From: Globodera rostochiensis
Taxonomy: Eukaryota; Nematoda; Chromadorea; Rhabditida; Heteroderidae
Length of the DNA stretch: 64,000 bases
Direction of reading: 5' to 3'
Assembly (NCBI GenBank): GCA_018350325.1
Contig: JAEVLN010000006.1
Span: forward strand, 186,001-250,000
Both the position numbers and the translations under genes were made by a program. This document shows positions 38,231-50,859 of this stretch, one piece after another. Position 1 is the stretch's first letter, and each line of letters starts with the position of its first letter. Below the pieces are notes generated by a model. That model did no database searches. It was not told the origin of the DNA and saw nothing but the letters and a program-made list of their open reading frames with translations.

Positions 38231-38727
38231 TCCAAATTCCCCCCCCCCCCTAACTCTTCCAAATTCCCCCCCCCCCTAACTCTTCCAAATCCCCCCCCCC
38301 CCTCTTCCAAATTCCCCCCCCCCCTAACTCTTCCAAATTCCCCCCCCCCTAACTCTTCCAAATCCCCCCCCCCTAACTCTTCCAAATTCCCCCCCCCCCT
38401 AACTCTTCCCAATCCCCCCCCCCTAACTCTTCCAAATTCCCCCCCCCCTAACTCTTCCAAATCCCCCCCCCCTAACTCTTCCAGATCCCCCCCCCCCCCT
38501 AACTCTTCCAAATTCCCCCCCCCTAACTCTTCCAAATTCCCCCCCCCCCCTAACTCTTCCAGATCCCCCCCCCTAACTCTTCCAAATTCCCCCCCCCCTA
38601 ACTCTTCCAAATTCCCCCCCCCCTAACTCTTCCAAATTCCCCCCCCCCTAACTCTTCCAGATCCCCCCCCCCTAACTCTTCCAAATTCCCCCCCCCCCTA
38701 ACTCTTCCAAATTCCCCCCCCCCCTCC
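38231..38727. repeat. CCCTAACTCTTCCAAATT minisatellite downstream of nhl-1
   Basis: About twenty units of CTAACTCTTCCAAATT separated by C7-C10 runs, beginning 155 bp after the nhl-1 stop. Some units read CCAGATC or CCAAATC. It resembles the 26.75-kb array in having a fixed motif plus a variable C-run. Confidence 0.93.
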
Positions 38728-39022
38728 AAATCCCACGACTCGTTCTCATTGAGTCAGTGAATTTCGTTCCAATTTGGTGCAAAACCAATTCCCAGCCCAA
38801 TTCAGTTATGCCAACATATTTTTTGTGCCGTTAATGAGTTATCTGTCGGGCGGGGGAGGTCAAACCAATTGTGGTCGAAGTGAGCGAGGGATTCGGAAAG
38901 AACGCGCGAGTGAGGGGATGGGGCAAGTCGTCGGATGATCAGAGTGCCGCCCCCATCCTCCGTCCAGCTTCCCCCCTCCTTACCTCTGCAACTCATCTGT
39001 GCCCTAATCAGACAAACAAACG

Positions 39023-39964
39023 ATGGATGGAAGTTGGGGATGAGGAAAGGAAGAAGTTGGGGATGAGGAAAGGAAGAAGTTGGGGATGAGGAAAGGAAGA
39101 AGTTGGGGATGAGGAAAGGAAGAAGTTGGGGATGAGGAAAGGAAGAAGTTGGAGATGAGGAAAGGAAGAAGTTGGGGATGAGGAAAGGAAGAAGTTGGGG
39201 ATGAGGAAAGGAAGAAGTTGGGGATGAGGAAAGGAAGAAGTTGGGGATGAGGAAAGGAAGAAGTTGGGGATGAGGAAAGGAAGAAGTTGGGGATGAGGAA
39301 AGGAAGAAGTTGGGGATGAGGAAAGGAAGAAGTTGGGGATGAGGAAAGGAAGAAGTTGGAGATGAGGAAAGGAAGAAGTTGGGGATGAGGAAAGGAAGAA
39401 GTTGGGGATGAGGAAAGGAAGAAGTTGGGGATGAGGAAAGGAAGAAGTTGGGGATGAGGAAAGGAAGAAGTTGGGGATGAGGAAAGGAAGAAGTTGGGGA
39501 TGAGGAAAGGAAGAAGTTGGGGATGAGGAAAGGAAGAAGTTGGGGATGAGGAAAGGAAGAAGTTGGGGATGAGGAAAGGAAGAAGTTGGGGATGAGGAAA
39601 GGAAGAAGTTGGGGATGAGGAAAGGAAGAAGTTGGGATGAGGAAAGGAAGAAGTTGGGAGATGAGGAAAGGAAGAAGTTGGGGATGAGGAAAGGAAGAAG
39701 TTGGAGATGAGGAAAGGAAGAAGTTGGGGATGAGGAAAGGAAGAAGTTGGGGATGAGGAAAGGAAGAAGTTGGGGATGAGGAAAGGAAGAAGTTGGGGAT
39801 GAGGAAAGGAAGAAGTTGGGGATGAGGAAAGGAAGAAGTTGGGGATGAGGAAAGGAAGAAGTTGGGGATGAGGAAAGGAAGAAGTTGGGGATGAGGAAAG
39901 GAAGAAGTTGGGGATGAGGAAAGGAAGAAGTTGGGGATGAGGAAAGGAAGAAGTTGGGGATGAA
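39023..39964. repeat. 20-bp minisatellite GAAGTTGGGGATGAGGAAAG
   Basis: About 47 almost identical 20-bp units in direct orientation; a few read GGAGATG and one or two have single-base indels near 39.64 kb. The minus-strand 329-codon open frame across it (FLIPNFFLSS-like repeats) is a by-product. Confidence 0.95.
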
Positions 39965-41934
39965 AGCGCCAATTTCGGGCTTAGGCCGCGCAAAAGCGTT
40001 GGCAGAGGATTAACCTTTTGACTTTGGTGGGATTACCCGAGAAAATGGACGACGGGGCGGAAGAAAGGCTCGCCAGCTTTCCATCTCCATCATTCTGCGC
40101 CAACTCCTCGGCCACAACTTTTGCCCTCCCTCGCCTCGTCCGGTGGTCCGTCCCCTCGACGCCTCCCCCCCCCCCCCACCCCCCCCCATTTTTGCATTTT
40201 TAGCATTTTATTCCTTTCATCCCCCCCCCGTCTCATTTCACCTACCAAAAAGTGCCCTCCCACGCCTTCGACAACCTTTTGGTCTCTTTAACTCCGCCAC
40301 TTTGCGCTCGATCTTCGGCGATAAGGCGCGTGTCGAGAATGAATGGGTTGGGGGGGGAGGGGGGGGGGGGGGTAAGAGAGTTTTGAGGGGAGAGGCAATG
40401 ATGACCCAATTTAGAGCAAATCGCCAAAAAATGCGCGATGGAGAAACAAATTGCCCCCAAACCCTTTTTCCTTCCCTTTTCTGCTCCGATTCGGAAGATC
40501 GGAAGGTTGGGGAGGGGGGGGGGGGGGTGGGCTGCTCGATTACAAACTCAGCTCACTCAATTGGGGTGAATTCGGGGAGAGAGGGGAAGGTAATCCCCTT
40601 GGGGGGGGGGGGGATTGCGATTAGGGCAAAAGTCTCTCGCGCAACATTTTGCTCCTCTTTCCCTTCCAATGACATTTTTAAGGGATTTTAGGGAATTTAA
40701 TGCAAATTTGGGGTTGGACGAACAGAAATTGAGTTAAGTGGAGACCTTTGGAGGTGGCCATTTCGCAGAGAGAAACGGATTCTTCTCGTTCTTCCCCCCC
40801 CCCCCCTACGTTCACTCGTCAATTTGCATTTACCCCCTCCCTCCCGGCGCTTTGTCCCCTCCCCTTCCCCCCCCCTCCCCCCCCCCCCTCCCATCCCCTC
40901 TCCTCCCCCCCCCCGTCTCCCCCTCCCCCTCCCCTCTCTTCATCCTCATCTTTGTCCTGCCTTCCATTGCTGCCCAAAACTTCCTTCTCACAAATCAGCA
41001 CCATTTTTGGTGGCGATGGCCGATTCCGAAGATGGCGGCGGTCCACCCAATCGCACAATTTTTTCGTCCGTCTCCCAAGACGAAAATGCAAAACAGTGAA
41101 GGCACCCCCCCCCCCCCTCCTGCGCACTTTGCTTTCTTCCCCATTTTGGCCTGTCCCTTCCAACAAAAGTTCCTGGCACCACTCTTTCATCCTTACAGTA
41201 CTTTCCATCCTTCCCTCATCTCATCCTTACAGTACTTTCCATCCTTCCCTCATCTCCCCCCCCCACCCCCCCCCCTCCCCCCCCCGTCCCCCCCCCCACC
41301 CCCCACCCATCCATCGTTGTTCAGTCGCCCATTGTGTCCGTTGGTCATCCATCCCCTCCCCCAATTGCATCCCATTCATCTATCCATTCAACCATTCGAC
41401 AGGCTCTTCTCACCATAACTCTGGCGGGGAGGGAATTGGGGTGATTGGATCGGAGATGGACGGACGAATGGGACGAGGGCAAGGGCAGGTGGACGACAGT
41501 TCTTCCAGCACATTCTTCCACTCTTCCACCCCCAACAAAATTCCCCATTTTCCCTTCACTTTGTGCAAGAACATGAAGCATTGTTTTGTCACAACTGCCC
41601 ATCATATTTAAAAGTGTTGGTCAGCAAGATGGGATGGATGGGACCGAGTCCGTCTCGCTGCTGCTGGACAATGATTAGGATGATGAGAATGGGAGGGGGG
41701 GGGGGGGGGGAGAAGCCTCCCCTCCCCCTCCTCCCCCCGCCCCCTCCCCCGCCTTCCCGTCTCCTTGTGGAACTTTCGGGGACTGTTTTAGGTCCGATTA
41801 AGCCTCACTCACCAAATTCCCCTCCTAATCGTCCAACTCACTCATTTTTCCCGGGCAAACACACTCGAGAATCCGCTTTCGCCAATTAGACAGGAAGAAA
41901 TGGACGGTCGGAGGATGGCCGGCCATTTCACCAA
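39965..41934. other. C/G-run rich intergenic DNA
   Basis: No gene supported. Many homopolymer C and G runs of 8-17 bases (for example 40167-40190, 40347-40372, 41248-41305, 41694-41710) create proline- or glycine-rich open frames on both strands. A 32-bp direct repeat (CTTACAGTACTTTCCATCCT type) occurs at about 41190 and 41225. Confidence 0.45.
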
Positions 41935-42189
41935 ATGACCGCCGCCGATTGTGCAAACACTTCGAATGGTCCAAAAATTTACAAATCTCTGACCATCGAA
42001 CATTTTTTGAAATTGAATAAAACTTTTCGCATTTTCAAAGATCACAACAAAACTCCCATTTCAGAATTTTATGAAAATGAATCATTGAGAGAAATCGAAA
42101 ATCCTTCCCATTTGGACTATTCGGACGAATTAAGCCAAAACTTTCCCGGGACAGATGCGAGGGTCTGCGCTTCCACCTATTCCCCCTGA
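41935..42189 (+). CDS. Hypothetical open frame, possibly an exon
   Basis: An 84-codon open frame starting MTAADCANTSNGPKIYKSLT has an ordinary, non-repetitive amino-acid composition (TIEHFLKLNKTFRIFKDHNK; NESLREIENPSHLDYSDEL), unlike the homopolymer frames around it. I recognise no domain and no signal peptide. It could be an exon of a larger gene or chance. The minus strand across the same interval is also open, which lowers confidence. Confidence 0.2.
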   Translation: MTAADCANTSNGPKIYKSLTIEHFLKLNKTFRIFKDHNKTPISEFYENESLREIENPSHLDYSDELSQNFPGTDARVCASTYSP

Positions 42190-43654
42190 ATTCAAGCCGC
42201 TCCCCCAATTTGCCTAATTGCTCCACCGATGGACGGAGCCTTTTGCGCATCCGCTTGATGGATTCCTCGGAGGTCCAAGCGCCTCTTCAAACTCAAAATA
42301 GATCGAAAGCCCATGGCACATTCATTGGCTATATTATATCCGCCGTCCGCTCCCTCCGGGGCAACGAATGCCTTTCCTCGCGCTTTTTCGGCGGGGGAGC
42401 CGTTCCCTTTGCCTGCCCTTCCCCGCGTATTTTGTCCTTGGCAAAGTAATCCCCCGTTGACGTAAAACGGGGGGGGGGGGGGTGGACAGACCCATTTGGG
42501 CTGATTGGGAATGGCGGCTGTGGGGGGGGGGGGGGGAAGCGCTCGAGAGACTTCAAAACTTAATTGGCTGGTACAATCCAGCCTTTTTAAAGCTGTTGGC
42601 GGCTTCTCATTCCAATGGAATGAAACCTGCAAATCCAAAATGAAAGTGCAAAGTGGGGGAGGAGGGGCGTCTCCCTCCTGGCGCCATGGCATATGCCATT
42701 ATGTCCTCAGGCATCTAGAAAAGGTTGTGCCAACACTTCAGCTCTTCCAAGTTGGCTTTGCTTGGTGAATGCTTTCCTTATTTTAGCCCACTCTTTCCCA
42801 AGCTATTGCCCTCGGGGTAACTTCCGCTGCCAAAAGGTGTTTTTGAATAAGTCGCCCAAAAGGCTAATTGATAAGAGAGAGGCGGGAGGGCATGGGACGG
42901 GACGGGACGGACACTTTCATTCCGAAAATGTCTGCTGGTCGGTCATGTGCTCAGGTCTTCAGTTTTGAAGCTTTTATAATTTTGTTTACTCACAACATAA
43001 TCCACGTTGATTTGAGGTCGGAGGAATTAATTGAAATGGGTGATGACCGTCCACAAATAATTCCCCCCCCCCCCCCCCCACTATCAGTGCCCCCCGTCCC
43101 CCCCCCGCCCAATTTTTGTTTCTTTTGCTCCTCTAAATCATTTAACTTTTCCCTTTTTGGCTGTCCATCCAAAATTGACGATGTGAGAATATGTGAAATG
43201 GTTTTATAATCAAAACGTCCAAAGCAGCGAAGGCTCGTCGGAGATAGGCCAAAAAGTGATGGGAATAGTTTGGAGAGTTTGGAGAATTAAATTTGATTTT
43301 TTAAAACCATTTTTGAATGGAATGGGAGAGAATTGAAGATTCTAAAAATGTTTTGTTCTCGTGAATGAACACACAAACTTTTAATTTTTATTGGACACAT
43401 CGGAGGCGTGGAAAAACAATGAAAGGCTAAGCATCATCCAGCACCGCCTTTCTACCGTAATCGCTGATCGTCTACCGTAAAACTTGACTTTCCATCATTT
43501 ATTCCCTTCATAAACTTCATGTTTACGAGCTTATGGCCGAATTAGGGGGAATTGGTTGATTGTGACAATGAGTGGGGGGGGGGGAGAAGTTGTCTCCGAA
43601 ATCGCCTCTCCGATAAGGTTGATCATCCCTTCTCCATCCTTCTCGACATTCATT

Positions 43655-44200
43655 CATTCCCCCCCCCCTCCCTCCCCCCCCCCTCCCCTCTCCCCCTCCC
43701 CTCTCCCCCCATCCATTCCCAACTCTCTCATCTTCTCAATGCCGCCGCCCCTTTCTGCATCAAAACTTTTGCCTTGCTGATAAGCGCAAAATTGGGACGT
43801 GGGCGAGAAAGGGTTTTTCCCCCTAAGCCTGACGATGAGATGACTCTTTTCCCGACCATCCGATCCCTTCCCCCTCTCCCCCCCCCTCCCATCTTCTCCC
43901 CCCTCGACCCCCCCCCCCTCCCCTTTCGCTCCCCCCTCCCCCCCCCCCCCCTCGCCCCCTCCTTCCCCCCCCCCTTCTCCCCCCTCGACCCCCCACCCTC
44001 CCATCTTCTCCCCCCTCGACCCCCCCCCCCTCCCCTTTCGCTCCCCCCTCCCCCCCCCCCCTCGCCCCCTCCTTCCCCCCCCCCTTCTCCCCCCTCGACC
44101 CCCCACCCTCCCCTTTCGCTCCGCCCTCCCCCCTTCTCCCCCCCCTTGCCCCCTCCTTCCCCCCCCCCTTCTCCCCCCTCGACCCCCCCCCCTTCCCCTC
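43655..44200. repeat. C-rich tract with duplicated blocks
   Basis: Pyrimidine-rich sequence with C-runs and a repeated block (CTTCTCCCCCCTCGACCCCC and TCCCCTTTCGCTC...) present about three times between 43890 and 44180. It has no coding role that I can support. Frames on both strands are low-complexity Pro or Gly. Confidence 0.88.
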
Positions 44201-44744
44201 CCAGCAGCCCAACATTCCGTTCACCCACATCATCACCAGCATCCGTCCATCCCATCCCATCCCTTCCAGCGGCGGTCGGTCGGTCCTGGCTGGCCAACAC
44301 CGCCACACACTCTTTTTTCCCAATTACTCACTTCCTCTTCATTCTTCCCGTCAACTCCCTCCCTCCTCCCTCCCTTCATCCCTCCCTTCATCCCTCCATC
44401 ATATCATCGTCGTCATCATCCGATCCGCTTATGCATTGCCACTGAATGCCAAAATGCGGTGCAAACATATTTATGGGTATTTACAATTTCTATTTTATTT
44501 ACTAATTCCCAAATGATGGACAAAAGACTGTCCATTTTTCTTTCATTTCGCACTGGCCGATTATTGCATTTACAATTCCCTCAAATGCTTTATCCAACTC
44601 ATTTCTCAACGTTTGTTCGAGGATTAAACCTAAACCTGGCGCCGCCGACCGACTCGCCCATTTCCTTCATTTACTCCAATAATTCCCCGCCCTGCTCACT
44701 TTGCCTCAATTGCTTCCGCCCCCTCCCCTCTCGCCCGTGCCATC

Positions 44745-44942
44745 TTGCTGACTATGCCCTGCTTGGTCCTCCTCCTACTGCTTACTGCTTGGGGTCTGGC
44801 GCCTGCCATAGGCCCAACTAATCCCTTTGAACGGGCGAAATGGTGGCGGGGAGTTGGGCAGAAAATGGCGGCGGACAAAGCCCTAAGCCCCCTCTACAAT
44901 GGGAAAACGGCACAAATGGGCCCGAATGGGAGAAGGGATTAG
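44745..44942 (+). CDS. Possible small secreted protein
   Basis: A 65-codon frame begins MLTMPCLVLLLLLTAWGLAP AIG, a textbook signal peptide, followed by about 42 hydrophilic residues (PTNPFERAKWWRGVGQKMAA...NGRRD). The mature part has no cysteines and no clear dibasic-flanked peptides. It might be a complete small secreted protein or the first exon of a longer one. There is no family match that I know. Confidence 0.3.
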   Translation: MLTMPCLVLLLLLTAWGLAPAIGPTNPFERAKWWRGVGQKMAADKALSPLYNGKTAQMGPNGRRD

Positions 44943-45303
44943 GCCGGACAGCAGGCGCGCCCGAGGCAATCCTTTGCTGCAATGGCAAAAGGACTGTCGG
45001 CCGTCGGGGTTTGCCACTCATTCACTCGTCGGTTTGGCAGAATATGGCCAACCGATGGGGGAGGCCTAAGCATTTGTGAGGCAGAAGAGCTTAACTGAAG
45101 TGGCTCAAATGGATGGGTTGGATGGCTGGATAAGCACCGGAGGGGATGTTTTGTGTCTTTCTGCTGCCGCAGCCGGTGGCATTTGACCTTTGTCGAAAAA
45201 ATATCCAAAATTTGATTCGACGTTCTTTGCTTTTCAGCTTCCTTCCTGAACTTCTTGACCTTTAAACTTTCCCAATCAGCACATTTTGTCGACCTCTCCA
45301 AAG

Positions 45304-48300
45304 ATGCTAACCGGCGGAACTCACAATCAGTCAACCGCCGACATTCGCTCATCATCACCAAAGTTACGGGCAGAAGACGAAGGAGAAGCGAGAGAAGAAG
45401 AAGCAGAATCGCCAACAGCGAAAAGGATGCACGTGGAGGAGGGGGACGATGGCCAAGAAGGGGGTCAGTCAATGCAAGCCTTTCAAATTGGGGGAATCGG
45501 ATAGTTTGGGGGCTTTCGGCAATTCGGCCCCCCCCCGCCATTACTTCCCCTCCGTTACCCTTCCCTTACCTCTCCCAAGGTCCGTCCCCGCTTTCATCCT
45601 CCGCTCGTCCAATGCCAATGCCAATGCTTCATCCTCTTCCTTTCGTCTCCTCTTCACCAGCGACAAACGCGACTTCGCCTTCGCTTCATCGTGCCCCGAT
45701 GATGGCACTTCCCCTGACAACAACGCCTCTTTCTTCCTCATCCTCCTCCTCGTCTCCTCCCTTTTCCTCAGCTTTCTCAACAGCGAATTTGTTCGGCTTA
45801 TTCGAACGAATCGCCAACGGGACGGTTATTGACACGAATTTCGGTATGGGCGGAGTTTGGCCTTCTGCAGAAATTGTGTCGCAGCAGCCGCAAACACTCA
45901 AAACGAATTCTTCGACAATGGCAATGGACGAATTAACGGCGTTATCGCTCAGTTTAAATGGTGGACAACAACCGCAGACTCCGGCGACAATTGAAAAACT
46001 TCTGCAAATTTCTCGACAATTTTTGAGCGGTCGAAACGAAATAAGCGGCGATGGAATGGGCAAAAAGAACGCTCAAAAAAGGGCGATGGCCGTTGGAATT
46101 GGAAACGGCGAGACGTCGCCGCGGGGCGAAGAGAGTAACGGCACGGAAAGGGATGGGACGGCAAAAGGAGGCGGGGGAGGGGCGAGGGGAGGCAACGGCG
46201 ACGGTAGAAAAAGGGTAAGCGACGATCGGCTCGGGGGGTCTCTTTTAATCGCTGCTGCATTCGTTGGTAGAAAATAAAAATTGAGAATTTAAAGCTTTTG
46301 AATCGTTGACTCGACCTGGGAGTGGGTTGAATGATATATAATTTATTAGGGCTGAATCGTTGAAATTTACCGGACTCGAGACCGAGAAATGACCCCGAGA
46401 CTGAGACTCAAACAGTGGATGTCCGGCCGGGAAAAGTTTTTTTTCGTCAGCAAGTCCTTAATAAAAACTTAACTTTCAAAATTTCCCGGCGGCCCTTCAT
46501 TTCTATGAGATTTGCAACCAAATTTTAAAAATTACGATAATTTTTTGGGTCCACGAGAAACATTTTTGAATTTTTTGGTAATTTTTTGTTAATATTTCGG
46601 GGGGGGGGGGCTCAGCCTAGGGAGGGCTTTAGGCCTAAGCCTAAGCTTAGGTTGGTTTGGACCTAAGCTCAGCTTAAGGTGACGTCCCTAGGGCCCAAAC
46701 GGCAGGCCCAAACAGCGGGGCCCAAACGTCCTGCTCCCCCCCCCCCCCCCCCGAATGTTTTTCCTTCGCTCGACGAGGGGAGTCGATTGATATATAATTT
46801 CAGGAAAAACAAAATTTTTTTGGTATTCTTAACTTTTGCCATTTATTTTATTTGGCATTTCGCTTACCTTCCTTCAGCAACCGTTTGATTGCATTTTATG
46901 GTATTGTTTCTTCAAATAATTTTTTTTTGCCTTCCCTCCCTCGCCCGCCTCTAAAGCCCGTAAACTTTCCCCCAACTTTCAGAGTTACCCCTACACCTTT
47001 CAATTTTGCGTGTTATGTCAGAAGAATGTGCACAGCAGTAAGAAGCTTTCCTTTGCTCGGTCTGACCTCTCTCATTTTCTCCGAATTCAGGCAAATTGCC
47101 CTGTCACATTCGGCAATGCCACGTCGGCAAGCCAATGTTCCAATGTCCGGTGTGCGATTTTACGTCAACTTACTCCAAGAACAATGTGAAAAGTCACATG
47201 GTGTCACTGCACGGATTGGCGGTGAATTGGCCTTCCGACGAAGGGAGTCATAACAGAACAATTTTAGGGTGACCCTATCAGCTACATGGACCAGTACGCT
47301 TCCCAAGTGGAGGAGTTTATGAAACAGTGCTTTCCCAACGTCAGAGGTCGGTGATTTGGGGTTACTCATTTTGATACTTTTGTTCAGTCTGATTTAAAAG
47401 CTTGCATAAAATTGATGTAAATATTTGGTATTTTACTAAACGCTGTTCAGGTCGAGGGCGTCCGCTTCACGGGCGACTGTCTCCAGGTGCAAAACAGCAA
47501 TTGGCCGTGTCAGCGACTACGGCAAGTTCAGCACGGGTAAAGCAGACGGTTGCGGCAAACGATAGCCGTTCTCTCGTCGTGACCATCTCTCCGCCGACGA
47601 TGAGTCAGAGCCAACAACGACGACTCTCTCCAGCAACGGCAAATGCGGGGCCTTCCTCCTCACAGCAACGCAGCGGTGGACGACAGCAAAGGACGACGAC
47701 GACAAACACTCAACAGCAACAACAAATGGCAGACGACCAGCCGATGGTTCGCAGACGGATTTTTCGAAACTGACAAAATAAAATATACAAATTCCTACGA
47801 ATCGACAAATATATTCTTAGAGAGTATAACTTCAAACATCTTCCAACCAGTTCAGATGGTCGTCGGGCGTGCGGAAGCTCACCACCATCCACTGCTGAAC
47901 GGTAATAATGTCGACGGAGGTGCTTTGCTTCCGTTCGATGCCACCGATGTGTACGGAGCGGCCATGGGAATGCTGAAGACAACAACGGGGAACAGAACGC
48001 CAACGTCGCTGGTTCCGAACAAAGACTGCTGTAGTGATCCGTCGTTGTCCAACTTCGGCAAGGGCGCGGCTTTTGGGCCGCTCCCTCAAAGGGATTGCGG
48101 GTGGGTTTTGTAAAGCACCAAAAATGTTATTCCGAAACATTAAGTTTTCTGTCCGCATTCAACCCGTTCATCTACCTACAACAGCTCAACAATTTGTTCG
48201 CACTTAACGCTGTAAATCCGAATGGTCATCAGCAACAAATGCCCGCCGAAGTTAAAATGGAGGTGATTGTTCTTGAAGTTCTTTCAAAATTGAGTTCATG

Positions 48301-50305
48301 TCCAATCTGAGGGGTCAATGAAACGAAACACATAAAAATCTCTCCTTTTTGTGGAGGAGTGAACTGTTCAGCCCCTCCCCCACACGCGCCCGTAAGTGTT
48401 CATCTACTAACCCTCTTTCGGCTTTAGCGGATTTATTCGGCATAATTTTATATTCAGACTGAGTTGGACATGCCAGTTGATGAGGACGCGCTTCACCAAC
48501 AACAGCATCGGCTGAACGCGTCGTCGATGTTTTCGCTTGAGGAATGTCTAAATCTAAGCCAAAAGTTTCTGAAGGAGATGAGCAAATGCGAAGAACCGGC
48601 AAATATAGCGAATTGCGAGGCTAACGATGTCAAATCCGATGGTTTGGCCGCATTTGCTGCGCCGGCGACGCTTTGGAAATATTTACGCTTTTAGCCTCCA
48701 AAGAGCTGCTGATTTGCCATTCTTCCTCCTCCAATACGTCGCCCCATCCGAGCGGATGTTTCCCCACCAACTCCTCCGCCTCTGTGGGCGCCGTTCTTCG
48801 AGAGGAAGTGCCTCTTTACTTTCCGCACCAACTGAATTTGACCGTTTTGGACGGACCCGTTCTTGAAAAGACCGTCTTCAAGACGTTCGCAAATTCAGGC
48901 GAACTCATTGAGGTGTGTGGGGGGATGGACAGTGAAGGAGAAAATTTCAGAAAATGTTTTTAGAAATTTGATTTGTCCGTTTTCGAGCCGTTTTTGGACC
49001 AGAATTCGGGCTCTCTTCTCTCACCTACCCAACACCAAAACGTGACATCGGTGCGTAAACAGCTCGGTCTGAAGTCGTTTGAGATAATGTTCGCCGTTCA
49101 TAGGTTCGGCCGACCTTTGTAGGTCATGACTCCTTAAAGTCTTGTTCAGGTTGGACATTGACGTGCTAAAGCCGGAGAATGTGCATTTGGTGATGCAAAT
49201 TGCGCCGACCGACTTGGACATCCGTCGCTTTCGGCTTTTTGAGCAGTCCAATTCTTTGAATTCGTTGGACGAAGACGAACAATTTGTCGTTCAGGTGTGG
49301 CCATTTGTTGTTTCTTTCTATCTTTATTGACGCTTTAGCTGTCCAAAATTGATCGCCTCCGCGAGAAAATCTCCGTTATGGCACTTATGGGCGAATTTGA
49401 CCAAAGGGTGGCGCAGCTGAATAAGGTAAATAGTAAATTGACCGCTTTTTGGTTATGGCCAAACGTTTTTGGCCTTTAAGCATTTACTCGCCCATTCCGT
49501 GGCGGCCAAATTGCTGTTCAATTCGGCCGAGTTTCACACCATTCTTCATGTGCTTTTGACCTGCGTTAATTTGGTCAACGGCGACTTCGCCTCCCAATTG
49601 GTCAAAGGCTTCCGACTCCTCCGCCTCCCCGAAATGTGCTCCTTCCGTTTCCCCGACGGGTCGACTCTTCTCAAAGTGTTGGCACAGATTTTGCGGAGAC
49701 ATTTCCCCGACGATTTGGACACTTTCTTAAAACGGACCAAAGTGGTCGAAGAAGCGGCCAAAGGTAGTCATTTACGTAAGCCTTCTCTTTCGAATGGCAC
49801 CCCTGAGGGGCTTTTTTGGTTCAATTTAAATTTATCCTTTTCCAGTGGAATTTGCGCATTTCCTCCGTGAATTGCGTTGTCTGGAGAGAGGCCAGTCGTT
49901 GGTGGAGGAGGAATTGCAGCTTTGCCACGGGAAGAACCCGCAGTTGGCCAACTTTCTGACACACTGCGAATTGGAATGTGCCCAGCTCAGAGAATGCATT
50001 CAAAATACGAATGTAATTTGAACTGTTCAATAAATTTTATTAAAAAGTCAAGTCGACTCGTCGGACTTTTCCGTTCCGAATTGGAAAATTGTCAATTTCA
50101 AAAGAGGAGACCATTTTGACTTGTCAATTTTAGGGTTTATTTGTCTTTTTAGTGTCAGGTTTTGTCCACAATGGAATTCTTTGGCGAATGCACTGACGAA
50201 GCATTGGGCCGTGCCGGTGAGAACTTCCAAATGTGCCGGTGTCGGCAGGAGCATTTTTTCGCAGTGATCGCGCAATTCGCGCGTGACCTTCGCTCGTCGA
50301 CTTAG
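45304..50305 (+). CDS. fozi-1: FOZI-1-like formin with C2H2 zinc fingers
   Basis: Exons in phase include 45304-45463, 45580-46214, 46983-47037, 47091-47221, 47268-47346, 47451-47746 and 47856 onward, through several more exons to TAG at 50303-50305. The N-terminus is Ser/Pro-rich. Two C2H2 fingers follow: CVLCQKNVHSSKLPCHIRQCH and CPVCDFTSTYSKNNVKSHMV with SLH, then GDPISYMDQYASQVEEFMKQ, and an AT-hook-like RGRGRPLHGR. A Gln/Ser-rich linker leads to an FH2 domain: LNLTVLDGPVLEKTVFKTF, LKPENVHLVMQIAPTDLDIR, LSKIDRLREKISVMALMGEF, HSVAAKLLFNSAEFHTILHV and LLTCVNLVNGDFASQLVKGF. Zinc fingers joined to an FH2 domain are the unique architecture of nematode FOZI-1, a nuclear mesoderm and neuron fate regulator in C. 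elegans whose FH2 is thought not to nucleate actin. The linker exons at 48.1-48.7 kb are less certain. Confidence 0.87.
46590..46760. repeat. Repeat fragments in a fozi-1 intron
   Basis: The 768-nt intron between 46214 and 46983 contains a G-run, a GGCCTAAGCCTAAGCTTAGG block also found around 58.3 and 61.4 kb, and three spaced GGGCCCAAACG-like motifs (46690-46735) ending in a C-run. This resembles one end of the foldback elements seen elsewhere. Confidence 0.6.
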
Positions 50306-50859
50306 ACGGGAAGCGAAGCATTGCGGTGACAAAAGACACGGCGATCAGAAATTGGGGAGAGGAGAGAGAGAATCCGGAGATTCGATTTGTTTCTGTGTCC
50401 TTTCTTTTTTCGAATTCTTCTTGCAATATATTTGTGTATTTTATTTATTCACATTTACATCATCGATTATGCAAAAACGTTTTTCTGATTGCTTTCTTTG
50501 AACTGTCCTATCAATCCGTTTTTAAACATTGGCGTTGTGCTTATCTTTCCAATTGTCTCTCTTTTCTCCCAATTCAGAAAATCCCAATTTATTTTGTTTA
50601 AATGAATGTGAATATTGTATTATGCAAGTTACGCAAATAATTTTGAGTTCAAGATTATTCGGCGTGGCTCGGCTTTTTCGGATTGGGCTGTGGGGAGACC
50701 CGTTGGTGCCGATAGGCGCCATCGGAAGGAACTTTCTTTACGAACACTTCAGATTTTTTCTAATTTCCTTCTGCTTTTATTAATTAAATTGGTTTTTCAA
50801 ATATCTCCGCCATGGTAATTGCTTAAGCTAAAATAAAAGCTCCGAAAAGATGACTTTAG
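50306..50859. other. fozi-1/utp-11 interval
   Basis: This 555-bp stretch should hold the fozi-1 3' UTR and the utp-11 promoter and first coding exon. I could not pick out the short N-terminal exon of utp-11. Confidence 0.4.

Noticed and set aside
39004..39993. 329-codon minus-strand open frame
   Set aside because: Pure translation of the 20-bp tandem repeat with low-complexity Phe/Leu/Ser content.
41345..41605. Minus-strand frame MMGSCDKTMLHVLAQ
   Set aside because: No domain, overlaps other open frames, and is not supported by splice structure.
43552..44445. 297-codon proline-rich frame
   Set aside because: Derived from C-runs; frame depends on run lengths; both strands are open.
47643..47855. 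Reading the fozi-1 zinc-finger part as a separate gene ending at RRRIFRN
   Set aside because: A GT at 47747 joins in phase to an AG at 47855, and the downstream FH2 completes the known FOZI-1 architecture; the stop is probably intronic.
50048..50426. Minus-strand frames opposite the end of fozi-1
   Set aside because: The plus strand encodes conserved FH2 sequence with matching splice sites, so the reverse frames are shadows.
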